From assembly GCA_021772565.1 (NCBI GenBank), contig JAJFLR010000017.1, positions 22,788 to 86,787 on the forward strand: a stretch of DNA of 64,000 nt, read 5' to 3'. Shown piece after piece: positions 7,860-18,300 of this stretch. Below the pieces are notes generated by a model. It worked only from the letters and a program-made list of their open reading frames with translations, was not told the origin of the DNA and did no database searches. This stretch comes from Opitutales bacterium (GTDB taxonomy: Bacteria > Verrucomicrobiota > Verrucomicrobiia > Opitutales > JAJFLR01). Each line of letters opens with the position of its first letter. Position 1 is the stretch's first letter. The translations under genes were made by a program, and so were the position numbers.

Positions 7860-8555
7860 CTAAATGTTCTTTCTCTTCTTTGAGAGAACGTTGAAATTCT
7901 GAAACATGTAACCCAAATCCTGATGCAACTGAGTTCTATCTTCAGATTTAGATACACCTAATAAAATATATATATCATTCAGTTTTCCCAAAATGATATA
8001 TTCTCTATATGATAATAGGTTCGTGTATTGCTTATTATCAATTATCGAATGAGTTTTATGAAGATCTTCACTATAAATTTTGTAATTAAATTCAGGGGAA
8101 AATACTTTTTTTGAGTCATTGTTGTGCAACCCTCTTCGTGTCAGTTTTGTAATGATAACTTCTTTTTCCGTTCGTCTCAAATTGGTTAGCGAAAAAGGTT
8201 GTTTAATAAATATAGGTAAAAAATAAATAATTGAACTCTTATTTAAAAAAACGAACTTTTTGTGATAATGGAATCGAAGGCCTTCATTACTGACATACGA
8301 AGAATTTATCCGCGTAATGAGTTTTTTTAACTCTTTATTATCTAAATCACTTAAATCATCTGAAAGTAATTTATAATTCTCCGGAAAAAATAAATCATAT
8401 CCGGCAAATCCAACATTTTTATTTTCAATCTTATTAGCGATTACCCTATAGTCGTCACCATCATAATACAATGACGCACAAGAACTCAAAAACAATGATG
8501 ATATACAAAATATAACTATTTTAAATATGGAATTAGAAATTTCATATTTCCTCAT
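7860..8555 (-). CDS. Putative lipoprotein of unknown function
   Basis: I start this at the internal ATG at 8555 rather than the longer frame from 8621, because the shorter form begins MRKYEISNSIFKIVIFCISS followed by LFLSSCAS, a clean lipoprotein signal with a basic N-region and a lipobox ending in Cys. The mature part (~205 aa) starts LYYDGDDYRVIANKIENKNV and is rich in Lys, Asn and Tyr, with no recognised domain. It should be anchored to a membrane by its lipidated Cys. It stands alone, convergent with rplS and divergent from the AsmA-like gene. The family is not recognised. Confidence 0.6.
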   Translation of the reverse strand: MRKYEISNSIFKIVIFCISSLFLSSCASLYYDGDDYRVIANKIENKNVGFAGYDLFFPENYKLLSDDLSDLDNKELKKLITRINSSYVSNEGLRFHYHKKFVFLNKSSIIYFLPIFIKQPFSLTNLRRTEKEVIITKLTRRGLHNNDSKKVFSPEFNYKIYSEDLHKTHSIIDNKQYTNLLSYREYIILGKLNDIYILLGVSKSEDRTQLHQDLGYMFQNFNVLSKKRKNI

Positions 8556-8772
8556 AAAAGCTAAATCAAATAATATTTTTAAAGTTTGAAGTCTATTAAA
8601 GTCGAAATAAAGGAATAACAATTTTTACGTTTACTCATAAGTGACTAATTAAATATAAGTTGGAACAAGCAAGTTAAAAAAAATTTCAAATGAATTCCAA
8701 ATTATATAGCCGGTTAATTGACTTTCATATAGTCAACATTTAGCTTCTTAAAAAAATATTTAGAAATATATT

Positions 8773-11700
8773 ATGAAAAAACATCCAATTTTAATTACCC
8801 TGTCAGCAATAGTAATAATTTTTGCTGTCGCATTTATCGTTGTTCTAAATCCCACTGTTCAAAAACTGACTTTATTAAAGATTCTAGGAGACACTCCTGA
8901 ACTTGATATCGATATAGATTATTTTAAAGCCGGATTTAGTGATACAGAAATTAATGAAATTAAGATTGCTTATAAAAATTCTCAAATTTCAGTCAAAAAA
9001 ATTGAAATCGAATATGCGATATCACCGACTCTGTTCTCAGATAAAATTTCAATTAGCAAAATTATATTCGCTGACGTGCTTATAGACCTGAGAAAAGAAG
9101 AATTCTCTGAGACTAAAGCAACCGATACATCAAATAATATTGAGCAGACAGAATTAAGCAATGATCAGAAATTTGATTTTAATGGTCTTCTTAGTTTAAC
9201 CGATATTGGATATCAATTTGAAATTGATAATGTTCATATTTCTGGAAAATTATTATTACCCGATAATAAAAATGCTGTGTTCACTCTCACTGCTGGTAAT
9301 ATCAAACCAAATCAAACAGGAATTGTTTCCTATAATTTAAAATATTATGACATCAATGCATCAGCTCCAATTGAAAGTATTACATGTACCGGTGAAATTA
9401 ATTTATCACAGAATGAAGCATCAGGTTTTTCAAATATCAATATGACAACTAACCTCATAGCTTCCAGATCTTCTGTTGAGGATGCCTGGAAACTAGAAGC
9501 AAATCTAGAAAACAATAAAGAACTGAAAAAAGAAATTTATAATATAAAATTAACTAAAGATGATCATAGCATTGCTCAATTTGATGGAGAATTTGATAAC
9601 GCTTTGAAAAACTTTTCAGGCAAATATTCAATCGATGCTACTGATAAAGAAATGGTGTTTTTTTATTCTGAAAAAAGTATTCCGGAATTAAGTTTGAACG
9701 GAAGTGGTAATATAAAATTCAACTTGAATGAAATGACAAGCGAGATTAATAATCAATTTTCATTCGAAGCTGAACAACTCAACTCATTTTGCCCTGATCT
9801 AAATTTTGTCAAAAAATTAGCCTGTAAATTTGAAAGTGATATTTCAACAAGCAAAACTCAACTGGTAGTTAATAAAGTCGACTTATCTGTTACTGAAAAC
9901 GACCAGACTGAAATAATAAAATTAAAATTAAATGATCCTTTAACCATTAGCTGCAACAACAATACTATACCCGATATTAAAGATGGCCAGTTAACATTGA
10001 ATATCAATGCATTATCTTTAGATTGGATAGATGCATTTATCCCTGATTACAAAATTACAGGTGATCCATTAACGACAAATTTTGTACTCAGTCACAAAAA
10101 TAGTGTAATCACATTCGGAGCACCTCAAAATGTTGCAATCAATAATATTAATGTCAGTCAGGAAAATAGAAAAATATTAGATTCAGTTACACTTCAGTTA
10201 AATCCTATGTTAACATATCAGGAAGGAAAAGCTGAAGCCATTGTAGATAATTTCAAAATTGCCATTAAAAATCAGGATATTGCAACTTTGGAATTTATAG
10301 TATCCAGTGATTCAATCAACAGTGATAACAAATCATTTGTGGCTACTGGAAATGCAGTGATAAATTTCCAATTTCTGGCCAGTGAAAACTTACCTGATAA
10401 CATTCAATCAACAGTTAAAAATTTAGACAAGTTAACTGCTAAATTTGATATACAAGGGGATGAGAACGTTTTTAAGATAAATGAGCTATTGCTAAAAATT
10501 ATAGATAAAAATGAAAAATCCCTTGTTAATATTAAAAACTCAAAAGCCTTCTCTATTGATTATAACGAGATTAAACTTGTTGGTAATAATAGTCCGATTG
10601 AATTATTAAAAATAAAGATAAATGATCTACCTATTAATTATTTGGATCCGCTATTAAAAGATTTCAAATTAGAAGGAGATAATCTCAATGTTGACCTATC
10701 TCTTCAATATGATGAACAAAAATTTTCACTTACTCCAAATAAACCTATTCAAGCTGCCAATATTTCTGTTAGTAACAATACTCAAAAACTAATCAACAAT
10801 ATTAGCTTTAGTCTGGAACCTACAATAAAACTTTCACTGAATAATGCTGAAATAAAACTCAATAATCTAAATATCATTAGTAGTGAAGGAACGATTGCAA
10901 CTGGAAGTACGGAAGCATATGTCATCTTGAAACCTGAAATCAGTCCAAAATCCTTAAAGTCTAAGATCGATGTAAATATCGCTAAATTAATTAAACAACC
11001 CATTTTTGAACCAACTAATGAAATTAATGAAGGTATCTTAACTTTTAATACGAATGTCAGTTTCGATAATAACATTAATGCTAAAGTTAATATTGAAGTC
11101 GATAGGCTAATATATGCAGATAGCCCTGAAAAAGAAAATAACGCGACGATAAATATCTCACTGACACAAAATAGTAACGGTGATGTTTCAATAAACGCTC
11201 CAATCGAACTAAATAGCATTCAAGGGACTTCAGACTTGTTGATGTCAGCCAGTTATAAATCTAATAACGATGTTCAGACAATAAAACTTGATGTCAATGG
11301 CAACAAAATATTCATGGAAGACATCCAGAATATAGCCGGAATATTTACTTTACAAAGCATCAATACACCAAATGAAACTATTAGCGAGAACGTTTCAGCA
11401 GATCCAATACCACAATATGCCAAACACTCTTTCTGGCATGGTTATGAGGGCGAAATAAACTCAAATATAAAGGAAGTCATCCTACCTGGTAATTATATCA
11501 TAAGTGATATTGTTCAAAAATCTATAGCTACTAAAGACAAGTTAACTTTAGAAAAACTTGAAGCGAAATTAGGTGATGATCCGATAACACTTACTGCAGA
11601 CGTTATTTTTGATAACACGGTTATTAATGCGTATTCTACTAAAGGCAATATTGTATTGAGTGACTTTCAAGCAGGAGATTTTTTCAGAAAATCAGATCCG

Positions 11701-12450
11701 GATACCTTGCCACCCTTTGAAGGTGATGTAAATTTATCAGCAAATTTTCATGGAAGTGCAACTGACATAGCATTAATTCACGAGAAATTAATGGGAGATT
11801 TTAAATTGGTAAGTAAAAGTGGGATTTTTAGAATGCCAGATGATACTGAACCAGAACCTCAACCGGCACTTTCAGGACTTGGCTTCCTTGGAGATAAACT
11901 AAAAATTAAAGAATTGAGTTCTAATAATTTAAGTAAATCGATTGATAAAATAAAAAGTTACGTAGAAAATTTTAATTACGATCATTTTGAAATTATTGGT
12001 AGACGTGATAAATCCCTCGACTATCAACTCACAAGTATAAATTTAGTCAGTCCGGAAATTTATTTTAAAGGTAATGGTAAAATATTTTATAGAGAAAATG
12101 TAGATTTCAAAAAATATAAAATTGAATTTCCGGTATTGATTGGAGGTAAAGGTGAATTCGCCAGTGAGCTTGATAAAATAAACTTAGTTTCAAAACAACA
12201 AAATGATTTAGGCTTTTTCATTGGTCCTAATTTCACCATTAAAGGTACTGTTGGAAAACCGTCATTTAGAGAACTCTTTCTTAAAGTCATCGGTGCCCAA
12301 CTTGGATTAAATAAACTAAATATATTTCAGAAAAAAAATAACTTAGTTGAGGAGGAACAACATATTGATGAAGGAACTGAAAATAAAGAAGAAGATAAAA
12401 TTGATAAGATAAATAATCTGTTAAATAATTTACCTTTCAAATTAAAATAG
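8773..12450 (+). CDS. AsmA/TamB-like large inner-membrane-anchored protein
   Basis: The 1225-aa protein has one N-terminal membrane helix (residues ~7-27, ITLSAIVIIFAVAFIVVL) followed by a very long, repetitive, beta-rich periplasmic region with many short strands separated by Asn/Asp turns. The C-terminal third (about 880-1190) has the AsmA-like pattern: KLGDDPITLTADVIFDNT, an amphipathic LSANFHGSATD region, and IGPNFTIKGTVGKPSFRELF close to the end. Proteins of this superfamily form hydrophobic grooves thought to bridge membranes for lipid transport; the link here is by architecture, not by strong motif. The last ~25 residues are charged and helical. It overlaps ruvB convergently by 9 bp. 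Base composition is even more AT-rich than its neighbours. Confidence 0.6.
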   Translation: MKKHPILITLSAIVIIFAVAFIVVLNPTVQKLTLLKILGDTPELDIDIDYFKAGFSDTEINEIKIAYKNSQISVKKIEIEYAISPTLFSDKISISKIIFADVLIDLRKEEFSETKATDTSNNIEQTELSNDQKFDFNGLLSLTDIGYQFEIDNVHISGKLLLPDNKNAVFTLTAGNIKPNQTGIVSYNLKYYDINASAPIESITCTGEINLSQNEASGFSNINMTTNLIASRSSVEDAWKLEANLENNKELKKEIYNIKLTKDDHSIAQFDGEFDNALKNFSGKYSIDATDKEMVFFYSEKSIPELSLNGSGNIKFNLNEMTSEINNQFSFEAEQLNSFCPDLNFVKKLACKFESDISTSKTQLVVNKVDLSVTENDQTEIIKLKLNDPLTISCNNNTIPDIKDGQLTLNINALSLDWIDAFIPDYKITGDPLTTNFVLSHKNSVITFGAPQNVAINNINVSQENRKILDSVTLQLNPMLTYQEGKAEAIVDNFKIAIKNQDIATLEFIVSSDSINSDNKSFVATGNAVINFQFLASENLPDNIQSTVKNLDKLTAKFDIQGDENVFKINELLLKIIDKNEKSLVNIKNSKAFSIDYNEIKLVGNNSPIELLKIKINDLPINYLDPLLKDFKLEGDNLNVDLSLQYDEQKFSLTPNKPIQAANISVSNNTQKLINNISFSLEPTIKLSLNNAEIKLNNLNIISSEGTIATGSTEAYVILKPEISPKSLKSKIDVNIAKLIKQPIFEPTNEINEGILTFNTNVSFDNNINAKVNIEVDRLIYADSPEKENNATINISLTQNSNGDVSINAPIELNSIQGTSDLLMSASYKSNNDVQTIKLDVNGNKIFMEDIQNIAGIFTLQSINTPNETISENVSADPIPQYAKHSFWHGYEGEINSNIKEVILPGNYIISDIVQKSIATKDKLTLEKLEAKLGDDPITLTADVIFDNTVINAYSTKGNIVLSDFQAGDFFRKSDPDTLPPFEGDVNLSANFHGSATDIALIHEKLMGDFKLVSKSGIFRMPDDTEPEPQPALSGLGFLGDKLKIKELSSNNLSKSIDKIKSYVENFNYDHFEIIGRRDKSLDYQLTSINLVSPEIYFKGNGKIFYRENVDFKKYKIEFPVLIGGKGEFASELDKINLVSKQQNDLGFFIGPNFTIKGTVGKPSFRELFLKVIGAQLGLNKLNIFQKKNNLVEEEQHIDEGTENKEEDKIDKINNLLNNLPFKLK

Positions 12451-13473
12451 TTTCATCTGATTCTCAGCAGGACCTGTTAGTCCTAAAATCTTATAAGCTT
12501 TTTCAGTTAATACCCTACCCTGAGGTGTCCTTTGAAGATATCCTTCCTGTATCAAGTAAGGTTCGTGAACTTCACCTAATGTATGTTCCTCTTCGCCAAC
12601 TGCAACTGCGATAGTGCTCAAGCCGACAGGGCCGCCTTTATAATTTAGAGCCATGAGTCGCATAATCCTTTTGTCCATCTCATCAAGTCCGTTAGCATCA
12701 ATTTCCAACAGCTCTAATGCTTGTGAGGCAATTTTTTTTGTAATTTTTCCATCGGCACGCTGTTGAGCAAAATCTCTAACAAAATTAATTAAATTGTTAG
12801 TAATTCGAGGTGTTCCTCGAGCTCGACCGGCAATTTCCAAGCCTCCATCATTATCAATCTCAAGTTTGAGTAACTGGCATGTTCGGTTAACTATAGAGAG
12901 TAAATTTTCTTTGCTGTAATAATCTAAACGAGTTTGTAAAGTAAATCGACTGCGTAACGGCGCTGTAAGCAAGCCCAACCGCGTTGTTGCACCAACTAAT
13001 GTAAAACGCTGAATATTCAAACGGACGCTTCGCGCATTCGGTCCTTGATCAAGCATAATATCAATTTTAAAATCCTCCATAGCTGAGTAAAGATATTCCT
13101 CAACAGTTTTTGGAATCCGATGAATTTCATCGATAAATAAAATATCACCTTCTTCAAGATTTGTCAGCATGCCGGCAAGGTCTCCAGGACGCTCAATTAC
13201 CGGCCCGGAAGTCACACGAACGTTTTTACCCATCTCATTACCGAGTATATGCGCCAATGTTGTTTTTCCCAATCCCGGCGGTCCACTCAATAAAATATGA
13301 TTTAATGGCTCTCCCCTGTCACGAGCTGCGCCAACCATAATTTCCAAACGTTCTACAGTTTTTGGCTGCCCAGTAAAATCCTTAAATGATAAAGGTCTTA
13401 GTGCAGCATCAAAAGTTTCATTGGCATTCAATGATTCCTGTAAAAATGAGACTCCTTTTTCCGGCTCTGACAC
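12442..13473 (-). CDS. ruvB: Holliday junction ATP-dependent DNA helicase RuvB
   Basis: The 343-aa protein is a full-length RuvB. It has LRPLSFKDFTGQ near the N-terminus, Walker A LSGPPGLGKTTLAH near residue 65, Walker B ILFIDEIHRI near 115, sensor GATTRLGLLTAPLRSRF with the arginine finger near 165, and the C-terminal winged helix with GGPVGLSTIAVAVGEEEHTL and EPYLIQEGYLQRTPQGR. RuvB hexamers pump DNA through the RuvA-bound four-way junction during recombinational repair. It stands without ruvA or ruvC in this window, overlapping the AsmA-like gene convergently by 9 bp. The following 190 bp (13474-13663) hold nothing I can identify. Confidence 0.97.
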   Translation of the reverse strand: MSEPEKGVSFLQESLNANETFDAALRPLSFKDFTGQPKTVERLEIMVGAARDRGEPLNHILLSGPPGLGKTTLAHILGNEMGKNVRVTSGPVIERPGDLAGMLTNLEEGDILFIDEIHRIPKTVEEYLYSAMEDFKIDIMLDQGPNARSVRLNIQRFTLVGATTRLGLLTAPLRSRFTLQTRLDYYSKENLLSIVNRTCQLLKLEIDNDGGLEIAGRARGTPRITNNLINFVRDFAQQRADGKITKKIASQALELLEIDANGLDEMDKRIMRLMALNYKGGPVGLSTIAVAVGEEEHTLGEVHEPYLIQEGYLQRTPQGRVLTEKAYKILGLTGPAENQMKLF

Positions 13474-13663
13474 AATTGTGAAAATTGACTACTCTAAGAT
13501 TTAAAAGATAATATAAAATAGTTCATACCCTTTAAGGATCGAGTCAAGATATCACTTTGAATATAAATATTTAAGTCGACTGAATTATTGAATTAAAAAC
13601 ATCAAAAAAAACCTAACGTCTTAACAATATCAATCCGGGTTAACATTAATGGAATCAGTATTA

Positions 13664-14481
13664 TCATTTATTTTCTTGTTCAATAACTCTGTAAAATCGT
13701 TGGCGAATATTCGAGATATCCTCATTGATATAAACTTGTTTGAATTCATTTTCTATTACCGGCATTGATTTCCAATTTATCGGCGGTGTCAGATCATCTG
13801 TATATTGAACTGTATAATTCATGTTAGGATGCTTTGAGTAATTCAGTTCGACATTTTTACCATCAACTTTCAGTAAGTTAATATTTAAACCAGTACCCCG
13901 ACCAAGAATAGCGAATGAATATGGGGCATTACTTAAATCATTATACGGTACGAATACAGTTGCTGTTTGAGGCCCAATTCCTTGAGGGTTAAAAGAGATA
14001 TCAAAAGTAACAGATTCTTTTTGGTTTATAGATGATATTGATGGCTGAGAAGAAACAGTAAAAGCTGATGAACCAATAATTTTAACTATTGTTCTACAGC
14101 GTTACCCAAGCTACGCACATCTCCAAAATCAGTGTAATCTTCCATAGTCGGAAATGGATCTCCATCTAAAATGATAAAACCATTTCCGAATACGTTCATA
14201 CTTGATACAGGCACAGTTTTAATTTTAATAAAAGTATTATATTGGGAAACATATCCACCTTGGCCTACAACAATACTAATAGGGTTATAGCATTTCGCAA
14301 TAGAAATGACCGAAGAAATTAAGCTGATTTTATAAACAAAGTAGTGATAGATTGCCACATCCAGTCTTGCGAGACTCGCTACCGAGATCAGATTTTTCTG
14401 GACGACATAATCACGAGAAAACATGACAACAGTGTTCAACCTGTTATCGCGAGGAGCAAAGGAGGCTGTTGAAAATGGCAC
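13664..14481 (-). pseudogene. Decayed choice-of-anchor D domain protein
   Basis: Two broken frames preserve parts of one secreted repeat protein. The upstream piece (to about 14086) ends with FGNGFIILDGDPFPTMEDYT then DFGDV, the start of a choice-of-anchor-D/HYDIN-like Ig domain. The downstream piece (about 14097 to a TGA at 13664) continues IIGSSAFTVSSQPSISSINQ, VTFDISFNPQGIGPQTATV and SFAILGRGTG, the end of the same domain. It then has NYTVQYTDDLTPPINWKS and RQRFYRV, a C-terminal module common in secreted Verrucomicrobia proteins. Between them a stop and an apparent deletion remove the middle of the domain. The 5' part (14100-14481) has no recognisable signal peptide. Intact relatives are surface or extracellular proteins. 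Confidence 0.7.
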
Positions 14482-14782
14482 ATTTCCATCAGCCTCATAT
14501 CGAAATCTACATCAACACGAGTATCGCTATGGTTATCAAATATTTCTATTGCGATACCTATAGGCGATTTGTAAATCATTAGTTCAGTCTACAGCTTGAT
14601 GCACTGCTACCGATAAAGAAATTTTATCAATTATTAATTAGGTATTCCAAGTGGTAACAAAATTTCAAGAATTCAGGGTTGAGACAATATTTTATAAGAG
14701 AAATTTTTTGCTTCGCAATAAATGAGAAAAGTTTAGTTATATGCCTATAAAATTGAAATATTAAATCTGCTGGAAATTTTTA

Positions 14783-15985
14783 ATGATGATGGTTCAGAAG
14801 AAATTGAAAACATTACTGCTTTTTAGACATTCACTTTTTATTAATATATTTTCCTTTGCTATATTATTTTCGAATATAAATGCATCGACTCCACTTAAGG
14901 GTTTAAAAAATATTTTAAACATCGAGGGCAGTTATACATTAGATATATCTACTAATCTGTCGGGAGGTGTTAGACAAGATACATCCATAAGAGGATTACT
15001 TGATGTTGGTTTTAATTTTGATTTAGCTGAAAATCTTCAATTTGACAACGGTACATTCTTTGTTGATTTTCAAATTTTTAGTGGTGATAACGGCAATAAT
15101 GATACTGGCGATTTCCAGACTTTTTCAAATATTGACAACAATGAGTTTGAAATTTTATCAGAGCTCTGGTTTGAAAAATTCTTTTTCGATGATTTTTTGC
15201 GAATAAAAATTGGTAAGGCTGACGTGAATTCTGATTTCGCCTATACTGATCACGGTGTGGAATTTATTAATAGTTCTATGGGTTACAGTCCGACAATTTT
15301 TGTCTTCCCTACCTATCCTGACCCGGCCATGAGTATAAATTTTTCGATCTATCCACAAAAAAACCGATATCTAAGTTTTGGTGTCTATGATGGATCAACC
15401 CAACTAGGTAAGAAAACCGGAACTCACGGCTTGGATTCGTTTTTCGAAAAACCTACTGACTATTTCTATATTGCTGAGATAGGTGCCATGTGGCAAAATA
15501 ATAATAATAAATTGGCTGGAAGAATTGGATTCGGTTCATGGTATCACACAGCTCAATTTGTAGAATTTAATAAAACTATTTCTAATGGAACATATGGTTT
15601 CTATCTGGTAGTTGATCAAAATTTATGGCTGCAAAAAGTTGGGAAAACTTATCGAACTTTAGACGCTTTTTTTCAGTATGGATATGCAGACAAAGAGGTC
15701 AGCCAAGTTGAACATCATATTGGCGCAGGTATTGTTTTAAATGGGCTTATAGCTGGCAGGTTTGAAGACAAACTGGGAATAGGAATTACATCGGTACAAT
15801 TTTCAGATGAACCGGGATCCGGCTCTAATGAATCGTCAGAATTAGCCGGCGAATTGTTTTACAAATTTAAGTTTAATTCTAATTTAATTCTAAAACCAGA
15901 TTTGCAGTATATCAAAAATCCAAGTGGTAATGTAGCGTTAGATGATGCTGTAGTGACAACTATCCGTGCAGAATTTTTATTTTAG
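14783..15985 (+). CDS. OprB-type carbohydrate-selective porin
   Basis: The 400-aa protein has an N-terminal signal peptide (residues ~12-34, LFINIFSFAILFSNINAS) and a beta-barrel body ending in Phe (RAEFLF), as expected for outer-membrane porins. The family core is clear: LWFEKFFFDDFLRIKIGKAD followed by VNSDFAYTDHGVEFINSSMG, then FPTYPDPAMSINFSIYP and LSFGVYDGSTQLG, which match the OprB pattern of a conserved GK.D.N..FA strand. OprB porins let sugars cross the outer membrane; the substrate here is unknown. Three consecutive ATG codons open the frame; I keep the first. It is convergent with apbE and shares a small hairpin with it at the stop codons. Confidence 0.8.
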   Translation: MMMVQKKLKTLLLFRHSLFINIFSFAILFSNINASTPLKGLKNILNIEGSYTLDISTNLSGGVRQDTSIRGLLDVGFNFDLAENLQFDNGTFFVDFQIFSGDNGNNDTGDFQTFSNIDNNEFEILSELWFEKFFFDDFLRIKIGKADVNSDFAYTDHGVEFINSSMGYSPTIFVFPTYPDPAMSINFSIYPQKNRYLSFGVYDGSTQLGKKTGTHGLDSFFEKPTDYFYIAEIGAMWQNNNNKLAGRIGFGSWYHTAQFVEFNKTISNGTYGFYLVVDQNLWLQKVGKTYRTLDAFFQYGYADKEVSQVEHHIGAGIVLNGLIAGRFEDKLGIGITSVQFSDEPGSGSNESSELAGELFYKFKFNSNLILKPDLQYIKNPSGNVALDDAVVTTIRAEFLF

Positions 15986-15999
15986 ATTACGATCTAAAA
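15980..15999. terminator. AU-rich hairpin spanning the stop codons of the OprB and ApbE genes
   Basis: TTTTAGAT and ATCTAAAA form an 8-bp stem around TACG, with T-rich sequence on the left and A-rich on the right, so it could act in both directions. It includes both stop codons. The stem is weak (two G-C pairs), so its terminator role is tentative. Confidence 0.45.
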
Positions 16000-16988
16000 A
16001 GAGTCCCATCTTTTAGAATAAAAATAGCATCTATATTGGATAATTTTTTTAATAACTCCTGTCCTTGATCAAAATTCATAACCGATAGTCCAGTGGACAA
16101 AGCATCAGCTGTTGTCGCATCGGATGCCAAAACAGTAACACTTGAATAGTGATGAACTGGTTTTCCATCACGCGGATTAATTAAGTGATGAAATTTACCA
16201 TCAACATCATAAACAGTTCCATATCCTCCCGATGTCGCCATAGCTCGATTTTCTAGTTTAACTGAATCAACTAGAACATTTGATTTTTGGGATGAAGAAA
16301 TACCAATTTGCCATGGGCGCTCTTCAGGGTGGTTTCCTAATGCTCTTTTCTCTCCTATCTCAACCAAGACATTTTTCATGCCGGCATCTTTCAATATTTC
16401 AGTTACTCGATCAGTAATATAACCTTGGGCAATACCATTTAAAGATATTATCATACCAGAGTTTTTAAAAGTTATACTGTTATCTAGAATTTCAATAGCA
16501 CGGTAACCTACTTTTTTGATTGCAGACTTAATTTGCTCACTTGAAGGCCCGTTTGGATTAGGATTCTCACTATTAAAATGACTGGAGTAAAGTTCAGACA
16601 ATGGGTGTATCGTAATATCAAACGCCCCATTTGTTAATTCTCCATACGCTTTAGCTTTTGTAAAAATATCAAGTAGTTCAGGTGGTGAGTCTTTAATTGA
16701 ACCGTTTTGATTTAATTGAGATAGAGATGATAAATTATCATAGAGAGTAAATATTTTCTCCAATCTTAATATTTCTTTATGACAATCATTTAAAAGCTTT
16801 TTAGCAATGGTTTGGTCATCATGATACAAAGTCATAGATGCATCTGTACCCAAGACAATACCATTCCAGATTATAGGTTTGTTACTAGAAAATAACTTAG
16901 CAGAAATTGAACTATTTACGAAAAAAATTCCCACCGAATTAGCTGCGGCAATTTTGATAAAACGTCTTCTCGAAATTTTTTGATTCAT
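15987..16988 (-). CDS. apbE: ApbE, FAD:protein FMN transferase
   Basis: The 333-aa protein begins with a twin-arginine-like export signal (ISRRRFIKIAAANSVGIFF), placing it outside the cytoplasm. Family motifs follow: GTDASMTLYHDD near residue 47, LEKIFTLYDNLSSLSQLN near 92, the substrate region SLNGIAQGYITDRV near 190, RAMATSGGYGT near 250 and the metal-site motif ASDATTADALSTGLSVM near 290. ApbE covalently attaches FMN from FAD to a Ser/Thr in a [D/S]GAT-type motif of client proteins. The obvious client is the FMN-binding protein two genes upstream. It lies 4 nt after the PepSY gene, so it is the third gene of a tight cluster. Confidence 0.93.
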   Translation of the reverse strand: MNQKISRRRFIKIAAANSVGIFFVNSSISAKLFSSNKPIIWNGIVLGTDASMTLYHDDQTIAKKLLNDCHKEILRLEKIFTLYDNLSSLSQLNQNGSIKDSPPELLDIFTKAKAYGELTNGAFDITIHPLSELYSSHFNSENPNPNGPSSEQIKSAIKKVGYRAIEILDNSITFKNSGMIISLNGIAQGYITDRVTEILKDAGMKNVLVEIGEKRALGNHPEERPWQIGISSSQKSNVLVDSVKLENRAMATSGGYGTVYDVDGKFHHLINPRDGKPVHHYSSVTVLASDATTADALSTGLSVMNFDQGQELLKKLSNIDAIFILKDGTLFRS

Positions 16989-16992
16989 AAAA

Positions 16993-17793
16993 TTATTTTG
17001 ATTTAATTTTTAATAAATTATAAATTCCAGTAACAGTTAAAAATATCAATCCGAGTGCAACGAAATCTGCAAAAAATATCCCAAATTTTGTAAAGAAACG
17101 ACCGGCGTGCATATCGAGAATAATTCTATAAAGACTTAAGCCCTCACCACTATATTCATTTTTTATATTATTCATTATACTTTCTGGAATTTCATTTTTT
17201 GAGAGCATCGACCAATTTGCTTCAATGCCATCCACTTTTTCCCATTGAAGAAACTCTTTATCAAACTGATAATATTCGTCATTTGTTTTGATCAATAAAA
17301 AGTTTTCTTTAGATAAACCAATGTTTTGAATTATTCCAGGTGGTATATTGAATGAACTCATCTTTTCTATAATATCACCTTCAACAGTAAGTAATATTAT
17401 TTCAGTGGATGATGCGACAATTATAATGTTCTGGTGTGTTACAGCACCTTTAATCGCAGAAAACTGGTCAACTGTTTTTCCATCTAAAAACAGAGTGTCT
17501 TCCATCCATAAAATCCATTTATTATTTAGCTCATACCCTATTATCTCACTTTCCAACTCCATATTATACCATTTAAAAAGCCATTGATTATTGAGCTTAA
17601 TCTCATGGAGATTCAGAAACAAACTATGGTTGAGAACAATACCAGTCAGGCTGATAAAAACAATAAACACTGCAATTGTTGCACCTAACCTTCGGTGCCA
17701 TCGCAGAGACTTTTTAACAGTTAATAATTTTGAAGGTTTTCTATTTTTAGTTTCTATTTTAATGAGAAATTTGTTGATCAAGATATAGTGCAA
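16993..17793 (-). CDS. PepSY-type transmembrane protein, probable electron-transfer partner
   Basis: The 266-aa protein has a first membrane helix after a basic stretch (SLRWHRRLGATIAVFIVFIS, residues ~29-48, then LTGIVLN) and another near the C-terminus (FFADFVALGLIFLTVTGIYN). Between them is a long extracytoplasmic segment, and just before the last helix is YRIILDMHAGRFFTKFG. The WHRRLG...TGI.LN start and LH/MH.G.F...G segment are characteristic of the PepSY-associated TM family found in ferric and flavin reductases, where His residues can hold heme. The reading frame overlaps the upstream FMN-binding gene by 35 nt; no better start lies downstream before the first helix. With ApbE and the FMN protein it suggests electron transfer across the inner membrane. 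Confidence 0.75.
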   Translation of the reverse strand: MHYILINKFLIKIETKNRKPSKLLTVKKSLRWHRRLGATIAVFIVFISLTGIVLNHSLFLNLHEIKLNNQWLFKWYNMELESEIIGYELNNKWILWMEDTLFLDGKTVDQFSAIKGAVTHQNIIIVASSTEIILLTVEGDIIEKMSSFNIPPGIIQNIGLSKENFLLIKTNDEYYQFDKEFLQWEKVDGIEANWSMLSKNEIPESIMNNIKNEYSGEGLSLYRIILDMHAGRFFTKFGIFFADFVALGLIFLTVTGIYNLLKIKSK

Positions 17794-18286
17794 GATGAGT
17801 CAACCTTGTAAGAGCATTGACTGATAAAGTTGCACCGGAAATTCCGTCAATCTTTTTTGTTAGTCTGTTCTTTGAAGTGAGTTTGATATCTTTAAACTGA
17901 TTAGTAAAAAAAGGATAGCGCACTTCATAACCATGAGATTCTCGATAAATCAATACTTTAATTCGTTCTATCTTTTGATCACTTACAACAATTCCTGTTG
18001 TTATTGGCTTAACTTTACCAATTTCTTCTAAAATCCAAAGAGATTTATTTCCATCATCCCAATATCTAATCCTGAAACTTGAGTAGTTATGTCCTAAAAT
18101 CTTTTTAACGCCCGCTTTTAAATCTCTCGTTAACCACAATGTTTGAGGATCAGGAGGTGTATTATTAAACGATTCTGATATAAACTCCTTAGGCTCCTGA
18201 TAAATATCTTCGGCAAACTGAAACTGTGGTACCAACAAGATAATCCAGCAAATTAAATGGCGTTTCATAATAGTAGTGGTCGTCAT
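17759..18286 (-). CDS. FMN-binding domain protein, probable ApbE client
   Basis: The 175-aa protein has a signal peptide (residues ~8-24, LICWIILLVPQFQFA) and a C-terminal FMN-binding domain. The flavinylation motif DGISGATLS is present near residue 150; the Thr of SGAT is the residue that carries FMN by a phosphoester bond. Upstream RYWDDGNKSLWILEEIGKVK and GIVVSDQKIERIKVLIYRES fit the domain's strands. The neighbouring apbE would perform the modification and the PepSY protein could supply electrons. It follows the porin gene by 125 bp containing a long hairpin, so the porin may share its promoter. Confidence 0.88.
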   Translation of the reverse strand: MTTTTIMKRHLICWIILLVPQFQFAEDIYQEPKEFISESFNNTPPDPQTLWLTRDLKAGVKKILGHNYSSFRIRYWDDGNKSLWILEEIGKVKPITTGIVVSDQKIERIKVLIYRESHGYEVRYPFFTNQFKDIKLTSKNRLTKKIDGISGATLSVNALTRLTHLALYLDQQISH

Positions 18287-18300
18287 CGTAAATTATAAAA